This document shows, one piece after another, positions 1 through 5,236 of a DNA stretch of 5,415 bases. Numbering within the stretch: position 1 is the stretch's first letter; each line of letters opens with the position of its first letter. The notes under the pieces are model-generated. The model was given only the letters and a program-made list of their open reading frames with translations, was not told the origin of the DNA and did no database searches. Made by a program: the position numbers and the translations under genes. The DNA is taken from assembly GCA_003455565.1 (NCBI GenBank), contig DMQW01000297.1:1-5415 (forward strand), written 5' to 3'. The stretch is from Limisphaerales bacterium (GTDB lineage: Bacteria; Verrucomicrobiota; Verrucomicrobiia; Limisphaerales; UBA11358).

Positions 1-2
1 CG

Positions 3-662
3 GGCGCAATTCCCGGCGACTACGTGATGCTCAGTGTCAGTGACACGGGAGCCGGCATGACCGACGAAGTCAAAGCGCGTTTGTTTGAGCCGTTTTTCAC
101 GACGAAGCCATTGGGCAAGGGCACCGGTTTGGGCCTGGCGACCTGCCAGACCATCGTCCAACAATCCGGCGGCCACATCGGCGTTCACAGTGAGGTTGGC
201 AAAGGCACGACCTTCAAGGCTTATTTTCCGCGCGTCGAGCAGCCGCTGGAGGTCGCAGCAAGACCGATCCAAGCCGGGCCGTTGCCGCGCGGGACGGAAA
301 CTTTGCTGGTCGTGGAAGATGAGCCAGCCGTGCGGCATCTGGCTTGCAGCATTTTGGAAGCGCAAGGCTACACCGTGCTGTGCGCCTCCAACGGCCAGGA
401 GGGATTGCGCGCGGTGCGTGAACATAAAGGATCCCCGATTCGTTTGGTGGTCACCGATGTCATCATGCCGCTGATGGGCGGCAAAGTGATGACGGAGTGG
501 CTGAAAACAACTCATCCCGGTCTCAAAATCCTCTTCACATCGGGTTACACGGACGACGCCATCGCTCAACATGGCGTGCTTGACGCAGGCGTTGAGTTTC
601 TGGCCAAGCCTTACACGCCAGCGACGCTTGCCCGCAAAGTGCGCGAGCTGCTGGATTGTTGA
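3..662 (+). CDS. Hybrid sensor histidine kinase, C-terminal part (HATPase + receiver), 5' end outside window
   Basis: The reading frame enters at base 3 and is open for 219 codons to a TGA, so only the C-terminus is seen. Visible residues 14-19 are the ATP-binding G1 box (DTGAGM), followed by the F box FEPFFTTK and the G2 box GKGTGLGLA, the end of a HATPase_c domain. A linker containing LPRGTET leads into a receiver domain with the acidic VEDE motif, the phospho-acceptor Asp in VVTDVIMP (codon 456-458), the Thr/Ser switch in ILFTSGYT and the conserved Lys in FLAKPYTP. All catalytic residues in the visible part are intact. By family knowledge, ATP phosphorylates a His in the missing HisKA domain and the phosphate passes to this Asp. 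No DNA-binding output domain follows, so signalling probably continues through another protein. The fragment aligns without gaps to the C-terminus of the large kinase at 1047-4667 (about 55% identity by hand count). Its sensor domains cannot be seen. The stop overlaps a possible TTG start of the next, decayed gene. Confidence 0.95.
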   Translation, partial: GAIPGDYVMLSVSDTGAGMTDEVKARLFEPFFTTKPLGKGTGLGLATCQTIVQQSGGHIGVHSEVGKGTTFKAYFPRVEQPLEVAARPIQAGPLPRGTETLLVVEDEPAVRHLACSILEAQGYTVLCASNGQEGLRAVREHKGSPIRLVVTDVIMPLMGGKVMTEWLKTTHPGLKILFTSGYTDDAIAQHGVLDAGVEFLAKPYTPATLARKVRELLDC

Positions 663-793
663 ATCGAAAAGCAGAATTGAATTTCCATGAAAGCCCACTG
701 CCACCCGCTGAAGAAGAGCGGCTGAAAGCGTTGCACCGTTGCGAAATCCTCGATCCTGATCCAGAACAGGAATTCGGCAGGGTATCAGTTTGA
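656..793 (+). pseudogene. Truncated GAF-domain protein start (decayed gene remnant)
   Basis: This frame differs from the upstream kinase and begins at tandem TTG codons (656, 659) overlapping the kinase TGA in a TTGA arrangement. It reads about 44 residues to a TGA at 791-793. Residues such as ESPLPPAEEERLKALHRCE followed by ILDPDPEQEF match the well-known N-terminal lead-in of many bacterial GAF-domain signalling proteins (pattern: P, NE/EE, RL-AL, ILD, PE, FD). After EQEF the similarity stops exactly where the direct repeat and inverted repeat begin (770-794), and the stop codon lies inside the inverted repeat. The GAF core and any output domain are absent. I infer the start of a third signalling gene in this cluster that was truncated by the insertion plus loss of the remainder. 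A short peptide could still be made by translational coupling. The exact start is uncertain: no Shine-Dalgarno sequence is evident, and TTG 677 is an alternative. Confidence 0.6.
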
Positions 794-930
794 ATTTTAC
801 AGATGTGAGTCGGCACAGCATTAAGCAAAATATGGTGAGCCGTTTCCAGCTCTTGTCGGCAATTTAAAGACGATTAATAAGAGAAAAAAACGGTGCTGAA
901 TTTCAAACTGATACATTGCCAGAATTCGGC
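770..930. repeat. 9-bp direct repeat flanking the insertion-like element (possible target-site duplication)
   Basis: GAATTCGGC occurs at 770-778 and again at 922-930, exactly bracketing the AT-rich segment 779-921. A 9-bp flanking direct repeat is the size of target duplication produced by several transposase families. The first copy lies in the GAF-like reading frame (codons for EFG). The outer GGC of each copy overlaps the outer bases of the inverted repeats, so the precise element ends are ambiguous by a few bases. Confidence 0.6.
779..921. mobile_element. MITE-like non-autonomous insertion (~143 bp) with inverted repeats
   Basis: The two ends form inverted repeats. GTATCAGTTTGAA at 782-794 is the perfect reverse complement of 902-914. 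Extending outward over two mismatches to GGCA (776-779) and TGCC (917-920) gives 17 of 19 matching positions. A 9-bp direct repeat flanks the unit. Bases 781-920 are about 39% GC by hand count, in clear contrast to the GC-rich neighbouring genes, and include an A-run at 883-890. No ORF of meaningful length lies inside, so any movement would depend on a transposase encoded elsewhere. The element interrupts a GAF-like coding frame. The ends are not symmetric with respect to the direct repeat (3 versus 7 bases outside the 13-bp core), so the family cannot be assigned. Alternatives are a hairpin-forming intergenic repeat or a paired transcription signal. The lack of a second copy in this window limits confidence. 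Confidence 0.55.
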
Positions 931-1046
931 GGCGCAGGCATTGAGCCTGCCAGTTCTCGCGTGAAACCCAACCGGCTCACTCAAGAGACCACACGGTTTT
1001 CAGGACGGGCGGCCTGTGTTTTCAGCAAATTTTTTCTTAAATCATC
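931..1046 (+). other. Spacer before the large kinase, with a short hairpin; no gene recognised
   Basis: Bases 934-939 (GCAGGC) and 945-950 (GCCTGC) form a perfect 6-bp stem around ATTGA. No T-run follows, so it is not a convincing intrinsic terminator. The remainder has no recognisable gene. The stretch just before the kinase start is T/A-rich (about 1028-1046) and has no purine-rich Shine-Dalgarno sequence. No -35/-10 pair stands out. With the AT-rich insertion just upstream, any promoter for the kinase would lie in 780-1030, but I cannot place it. Confidence 0.4.
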
Positions 1047-4000
1047 ATGATCAATACGGGCACGAACACTGGCAAGGCAGCCTTCGCTGCCGCTCTCGCG
1101 GCGGTCGTGGTCGGCGCGGGCGTGCTCGCCGGGTGGTTTTTCGGGCTGGAATTTCTCAAGCGCATCGCGCCCGGTCTCGTCGCGATGAATCCCGCCACCG
1201 CCGCCGCCTTCATCCTCGCCGGCGCTTCGCTCGCGCTCTTTCTTTGGTCGCCGCAGGGCAACGATCAAAAATCGCGCGCCCGGATTTTGACGGCGCGTCT
1301 GTGTGCGCTCGTGGTCGCGCTCATCGGGCTGGCCAAACTTGCCGACATCTTGTGCGACTGTGATCTCAATGTTGATCAATGGCTCTTCGCCTCGCAACTG
1401 TCGGACAATCTTCGATTCACAAATCGCATGGCGCCAAATACCGCGTTTAGTTTCCTGCTGCTGGGCAGTGCGCTTCTGTTTGTGGACGTGAAAAATCGAT
1501 CCGCCCGCTTTTGCGCGGAGTTTTCCGTCGTCCTGGTCGGCTTGGGATCGCTTTTGGCGGTCCTGGCTTATGCCTACGACATCCATTCGTTTTACAGCCT
1601 CGGCGCTTTCATCCCGATGGCGCTGCCCACCGCGATCACCTTTTCAGTGCTGGCCTTCGCCTTTCTCCTGTCTCATACGGACGGGGGTTTGCTGGCGATA
1701 CTTGCCGGGGACAGCGGCGCGGGCGGAACGATGGCGCGGCGGCTCTTGCCAGCGGCCATTATCGTCCCGGCCGTGTTCGGCTGGCTCGCGCTGAAAGGCG
1801 AGCAGGTGGGAATCTACCACGGGGCATTTGGCGACGCCGTGGAAGCCGTGGGGAACATCTTCGTTTTCACTTTCCTCGTTTGCTGGAGTGCCAAGAGACT
1901 TTTCAACGCGGATCTCGGACGCAAAAAAGCCGAGGAAGCGTTGCGCGAGTCACAGGGGCTTTACCATTCGCTCGTCGAACAACTGCCGGCCAATGTCTGG
2001 CGAAAGGACACGGAAGGCCGGTATATTTTTGTAAATTCCCGGTTCTGCAAATCCAAGGGCAGGACGGCGGACGAGATTGTGGGGCAGACCGCCGCGGCCA
2101 TCAATCCCAGGGAGTTGGCGGAGCAGGCCGATAAAGAACACGACTTGATCATGCGCACCGGCGAATCCATCGAAAAGGAGGAATTCTACCCGCAGCCGGA
2201 CGGCACGGTGAAGTATTTGCAGGTCATCAAGGCACCGGTCTTCGCCGCCGATGGGAAAATTATCGGGACTCAAGGAATCCAATTCGATATCACGCAGCGC
2301 AAAAGAGCCGAGGAAGCGTTGCGCGAATCGCAGGCGCGGTTCAAGTTCATCTTCGATTCCGTGCCTCTGGGCCTCTCGTTGGTTCTGAATCGCCCGGACG
2401 GGACGCTGACTCGCCTGATCAACGACGCCCACCTGCATATTTGCGGCCTCACTCGCGAACAGGCCGACATACGGGAAAATTTCCTCCGCATTAGTCACCC
2501 CGATGACCGGCTACGTCAGGCAGAATTGAGCCGTCAGGTTAATGAAGGGAAGGCCAATCAATTCTCAATGGAAAAACGCTACGTCACGCTGGACGGCCGG
2601 CTCGTCTGGGTGGTGTTTTCCTACCAGCGACGGAACAATCCCGACGGCAGCTTTGAGGAACTGACCACCGTGGTGGACATCACCGAGCGCAAACGGGCGG
2701 AAGTGGCGGTGCGGGAGTCGCAGGCGCTCTACCTCTCGCTGGTCGAGCAACTGCCCGCCGGGATTTTCCGCAAAGACGCGGCCGGCCGTTACGTCTTCGT
2801 CAACGTGCCGTTCTGTCAGGTCATGGAAATGTCCGCCGATCAAATTCTGGGCAAAACGGCGGTCGAACTGGTGGCCTGCATGACAGCGCGGCGTCCCCTG
2901 GCCGAAAGGTTGGGGACGCAGGGCATGAGCCACCATGAATTGATCATGCAGACGGGCCGGCAAATTGTGGTGGAGGATGATTATCAAGGTGCGGATGGCC
3001 GGCACAGTTATTATCACACCGTCAAATCGGCGGTGTTTGATGCGGCCGGACAAATCATTGGTTCGCAGGGAATATTGTTTGACATCACCGGGCGCAAACG
3101 GGCCGAGGCGGCCCTGAAGGAAACCAGCGCGCTGCTGGAGGCGCTGCTGCAGAACACGACCGATAAAATTTACTTCAAGGATCTACAGTCCCGCTTTGTT
3201 CGGTTCAGCCAACAGTGTCTGGAAATTTTCCATCTGACCCAGCCCGCTGAACTGAAGGGCAAAACCGATTTTGATTTCTTTTCCGAGGAACATGCGCGCC
3301 CCGCCTTCGAGGCCGAGCAGGAAATCATCCGCACCGGCAAACCGATCTTTAATCTGGAAGAAAAAGAAACCCACCGCGACGGCCGGGTCAGTTGGGCATT
3401 GACTTCAAAAATGGCCTGGCGTGATCAGGCGGGCAACGTCATCGGCACCATGGGAATCTCGCGGGACATCACCGCGCGCAAACGCATGGAAGAACAATTA
3501 TTTCAGTCCCAGAAAATGGAAACGGTCGGCAAGCTGGCGGGCGGGGTGGCGCACGAGTTCAACAGCATCCTGACGGCGATCATCTGCCAGAGCGAATTGC
3601 TGCTGGAAGACCTTCCCGCCGGGAGTCCGCTGGCCGAAAACGCGACTGAAATCCGCTCGGCCGCCGAGCGCGCCGCCGTGCTGACCCGGCAACTGCTGGC
3701 GTATGGCCGCAAGCAATTTCTCCAACCGGAAGTTCTCGATCTGAACGCCGTCCTCGCCGGCCTGGAAAGCGCCTTGCGCCATTTGCTGGGCCCGGGCGCG
3801 GACGTGCGCCTTGCTCCCGCCGCCGGACTTAAAGCGGTGAAGGCGGACGCCGGACAGCTTGAACAGGTCATCATGAACCTGGCCATGAACGCGCGCGATG
3901 CCATGCCCAACGGCGGCCAACTCACGCTCGAAACCGCCAACGTCACGCTGGATCAGGAGTATGTCAGCCGTTTTCCAGAATTGAAGGCGGGCGACTACGT

Positions 4001-4667
4001 GATGCTGGCGATCACGGACACCGGCATGGGGATGAGCGAGGAAGTAAAGGCGCGCGTGTTCGAGCCGTTTTTTACGACCAAGGACGTTGGCCAGGGGACG
4101 GGTTTGGGATTGTCCACCTGTTACGGCATCCTCAAACAAAGCGGCGGTCATATCAGCGTCTATAGCGAACTTGCCCGGGGTGCCACCTTCAAAATTTATC
4201 TGCCGCCGGTTGAACCGCAGACGAAGATTCCCCTTCAGCGTCTTGCCTCGCCTGATTTACCGCGCGGGACGGAAACCATTCTGCTGGTGGAGGACGATCC
4301 CGCCATGCGGGAGATGGCGGCGACCTTATTAAGACGACTGGGTTACACGGTTTTGGCGGCGGCCAACGGTGTCGAAGCCTTGCGCCTGAAACAACAGCGC
4401 GGCAGCGGCCACATTGATTTGCTGTTCACCGATGTCGTCATGCCGCACATGAGCGGCAAGGAACTGGCTGACCGCGTGCAGGCGTTGTCTCCGCACACGC
4501 GGATTCTTTTCACCTCCGGCTACACCGAGAACACCATCGTCCAGCAAGGCGGGTTGAACCCCGGCGCGGCGTTTCTGCAAAAACCGTTCACGCCGTCCGC
4601 GCTGGCCCGCAAAGTGCGGGAAGTGCTGGATGAACCGGGCGTGCCGCAACCGGCCACCGCGCAGTAA
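1047..4667 (+). CDS. Membrane-bound multi-PAS hybrid sensor histidine kinase with C-terminal receiver (1206 aa, complete)
   Basis: An in-frame TAA at 1038-1040 lies just before ATG 1047, making this the first possible ATG; there is no Shine-Dalgarno sequence. Residues ~11-284 hold eight hydrophobic segments (about 11-34, 47-67, 80-101, 128-146, 155-177, 187-208, 233-250, 262-284). Basic loops at 74-84 and 147-154 and a basic end at 283-294 place both termini in the cytoplasm. This resembles a multi-pass sensor domain common in such kinases (motifs DLNVDQWLF, MAPNTAFSFLLLG, RRLLPA); I know no firm name for it. Four PAS domains follow (~303-416, 430-546, 559-681, 694-809), each ending in a DIT..RKR-type helix. 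HisKA (~820-886) has phospho-acceptor His836 in VAHEFNSIL. HATPase (~930-1053) has N944 and N948, DTGMGM 991-996, FEPFFTTK and GQGTGLGLS. REC (~1077-1193) has D1083/D1084, acceptor D1129, T1156/S1157 and K1179. All catalytic residues are present. By family knowledge it autophosphorylates at His836 and passes the phosphate to D1129. No output domain is fused, so the target is unknown. It is a paralogue of the upstream kinase. Confidence 0.96.
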   Translation: MINTGTNTGKAAFAAALAAVVVGAGVLAGWFFGLEFLKRIAPGLVAMNPATAAAFILAGASLALFLWSPQGNDQKSRARILTARLCALVVALIGLAKLADILCDCDLNVDQWLFASQLSDNLRFTNRMAPNTAFSFLLLGSALLFVDVKNRSARFCAEFSVVLVGLGSLLAVLAYAYDIHSFYSLGAFIPMALPTAITFSVLAFAFLLSHTDGGLLAILAGDSGAGGTMARRLLPAAIIVPAVFGWLALKGEQVGIYHGAFGDAVEAVGNIFVFTFLVCWSAKRLFNADLGRKKAEEALRESQGLYHSLVEQLPANVWRKDTEGRYIFVNSRFCKSKGRTADEIVGQTAAAINPRELAEQADKEHDLIMRTGESIEKEEFYPQPDGTVKYLQVIKAPVFAADGKIIGTQGIQFDITQRKRAEEALRESQARFKFIFDSVPLGLSLVLNRPDGTLTRLINDAHLHICGLTREQADIRENFLRISHPDDRLRQAELSRQVNEGKANQFSMEKRYVTLDGRLVWVVFSYQRRNNPDGSFEELTTVVDITERKRAEVAVRESQALYLSLVEQLPAGIFRKDAAGRYVFVNVPFCQVMEMSADQILGKTAVELVACMTARRPLAERLGTQGMSHHELIMQTGRQIVVEDDYQGADGRHSYYHTVKSAVFDAAGQIIGSQGILFDITGRKRAEAALKETSALLEALLQNTTDKIYFKDLQSRFVRFSQQCLEIFHLTQPAELKGKTDFDFFSEEHARPAFEAEQEIIRTGKPIFNLEEKETHRDGRVSWALTSKMAWRDQAGNVIGTMGISRDITARKRMEEQLFQSQKMETVGKLAGGVAHEFNSILTAIICQSELLLEDLPAGSPLAENATEIRSAAERAAVLTRQLLAYGRKQFLQPEVLDLNAVLAGLESALRHLLGPGADVRLAPAAGLKAVKADAGQLEQVIMNLAMNARDAMPNGGQLTLETANVTLDQEYVSRFPELKAGDYVMLAITDTGMGMSEEVKARVFEPFFTTKDVGQGTGLGLSTCYGILKQSGGHISVYSELARGATFKIYLPPVEPQTKIPLQRLASPDLPRGTETILLVEDDPAMREMAATLLRRLGYTVLAAANGVEALRLKQQRGSGHIDLLFTDVVMPHMSGKELADRVQALSPHTRILFTSGYTENTIVQQGGLNPGAAFLQKPFTPSALARKVREVLDEPGVPQPATAQ
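1928..2326 (+). repeat. 21-bp perfect direct repeat in PAS linker helices (1928-1948 and 2306-2326)
   Basis: The identical 21 bases encode the AEEALRE part of the helix that precedes PAS1 and PAS2 of the large kinase, with partial similarity continuing on both sides. A weaker version (AEVAVRESQ) precedes PAS3. This is the trace of internal duplication of PAS-plus-linker modules within the gene, not a mobile repeat. It could serve as a recombination point for gain or loss of one PAS module of 378 bp (126 codons). Confidence 0.85.
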
Positions 4668-4676
4668 ATATTTGGC

Positions 4677-4717
4677 TTCACAAAAATCACCGATGGGGGG
4701 TAACACCCCATAGCATC
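4677..4717 (+). promoter_or_regulatory. Repeated upstream element, copy 1
   Basis: Core 4696-4717 reads GGGG, one variable base (G), then TAACACCCCATAGCATC. It matches 5187-5208 at 21 of 22 positions. GGGG (4696-4699) can pair with CCCC (4706-4709) around a six-base loop. TTCACAAA at 4677-4684 is also shared, 19 bp before the core here against 17 bp in the other copy. The start codon of the 45-aa ORF lies 37 bp after the TAGCATC start, and both genes have GGCCATGA at the start codon. It sits 10 bp after the kinase stop. No T-run follows the hairpin on the + strand, arguing against an ordinary terminator. An operator, an unusual promoter or an mRNA leader hairpin are the options; the sequence does not decide among them. 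Confidence 0.6.
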
Positions 4718-4747
4718 CGCGCGGTTTCCAAGCCTATAGTTAAGGCC

Positions 4748-4885
4748 ATGAAAACCAATTGCAGAAAGAAACCCCTGACGTTCGGTGAGTTAATCGCACA
4801 CGTTTATGATGGCGGCGGCGAACGCAAGGCCAGAGAGATTGTGCGGCTCGTCATCAAGGCGCACTTGATTGAGTTTTGCGGATAA
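4748..4885 (+). CDS. Small protein of 45 aa, possibly shortened by an in-frame stop
   Basis: ATG 4748 opens a 45-codon frame ending at TAA 4883-4885. The product is basic at its start (MKTNCRKK), then LTFGELIAHVYDGGGERKA, then an amphipathic stretch ending in KAHLIEF. It has no signal peptide or membrane segment. It resembles, from memory only, short (about 50 aa) uncharacterised proteins of Verrucomicrobiota with a K-LTFG-L-A-VYD, IVRL, AHL and F-G pattern that end in R-VIS. Here the codons after the stop, in the same frame, read QRQVIS and then TGA (4904-4906), which suggests that the original gene was seven codons longer. No function is known to me. The start is supported by the repeated upstream element and the GGCCATGA context shared with the next gene. 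No Shine-Dalgarno sequence is evident. A possible -10-like TATAGT (4735-4740) lies too close to the ATG to be useful for a normal leader. Confidence 0.6.
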   Translation: MKTNCRKKPLTFGELIAHVYDGGGERKAREIVRLVIKAHLIEFCG

Positions 4886-5166
4886 CAACGCCAGGTAATT
4901 TCTTGAAGCCTTCAACCCAAGAGCAAAGATATGAACATCTTCTTTGAAGCTCCTTCGCTCAAAGCCGAAACGGGCGACCTTAGGCGCGCCGACGTCGGGG
5001 TCGCCGGGAATGTAAATCGAATCTCTCTGAACCAAGGCCACCCCATGCCGCTTTGGCTGAAGGCGAGAGCTTGGACGATTGGCTTCCGGCATGATGACCT
5101 CGAACGAACGCATTGGCAGAAGGTCTGCCGGTCAATGCAGGACGATTGATGGAACTGTGCCGGGCT
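4886..5166. other. Mostly unexplained interval between the small gene and the second repeated element
   Basis: No recognised gene, RNA or terminator is visible. Both strands carry short open frames: + strand 4931-5149 (72 codons) and - strand 5113-4790 (107 codons, running antisense through the 45-aa ORF). Neither resembles a family I know. The first ~21 bases (4886-4906) are the possible former 3' end of the small gene. Confidence 0.5.
4931..5149 (+). CDS. Doubtful hypothetical ORF, 72 aa
   Basis: An ATG opens a 72-codon frame to TGA 5147-5149. The product begins MNIFFEAPSLKAETGD and ends in a mixed charged stretch (ERTHWQKVCRSMQDD), with no signal peptide, membrane segment or motif I recognise. 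Third codon positions are moderately GC-rich, which favours this frame slightly over the opposite-strand frame. Upstream, AAGAGCAAAG is at best a weak ribosome-binding site. It could equally be non-coding. Confidence 0.25.
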   Translation: MNIFFEAPSLKAETGDLRRADVGVAGNVNRISLNQGHPMPLWLKARAWTIGFRHDDLERTHWQKVCRSMQDD

Positions 5167-5169
5167 GGA

Positions 5170-5208
5170 TTCACAAAGTCTCCTGTGGGGATAACACCCC
5201 ATAGCATC
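5170..5208 (+). promoter_or_regulatory. Repeated upstream element, copy 2
   Basis: Core 5187-5208 differs from copy 1 only at the variable base (A instead of G). TGGGG (5186-5190) pairs perfectly with CCCCA (5197-5201) around the loop ATAACA, so the hairpin is one pair longer here than in the equivalent register of copy 1. TTCACAAA at 5170-5177 is shared with copy 1. The TAGCATC part begins 35 bp before the ATG of the secreted protein. The bases between the element and the start codon (24 here, 26 in copy 1, up to GGCCATGA) show no similarity, so the conserved part is the element itself and its spacing. Confidence 0.6.
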
Positions 5209-5236
5209 GCTTCGCTGCCGGGTGCATTGTCTGGCC

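Noticed and set aside
981..1586. 201-codon open frame on the - strand
   Set aside because: It lies opposite the kinase start and membrane region. The product is low-complexity, rich in Arg, Glu and Gly, with no motif, as expected for an antisense shadow of a GC-rich gene.
1511..2134. 207-codon + strand frame inside the kinase
   Set aside because: Out of frame with the 1206-aa kinase; Arg-rich and motif-free, hence a shadow frame.
3498..4151. 217-codon open frame on the - strand
   Set aside because: Antisense to the HisKA and HATPase core, whose motifs on the + strand are unmistakable. The - strand product has no recognisable domain.
4694..4710. Hairpin of copy 1 as a terminator for the large kinase
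   Set aside because: No T-run follows on the + strand, and the same hairpin occurs at fixed distance before a second gene, which fits a regulatory element better.
4329..4711. Open frames on the - strand reaching into the repeated element
   Set aside because: They mirror the receiver domain. Similar starting residues here and in the - strand frame near 5200 come only from the shared DNA repeat.
4735..4740. TATAGT as a -10 promoter box for the 45-aa gene
   Set aside because: It ends 7 bp before the ATG, has no credible -35 partner and no counterpart before the second gene carrying the same element.
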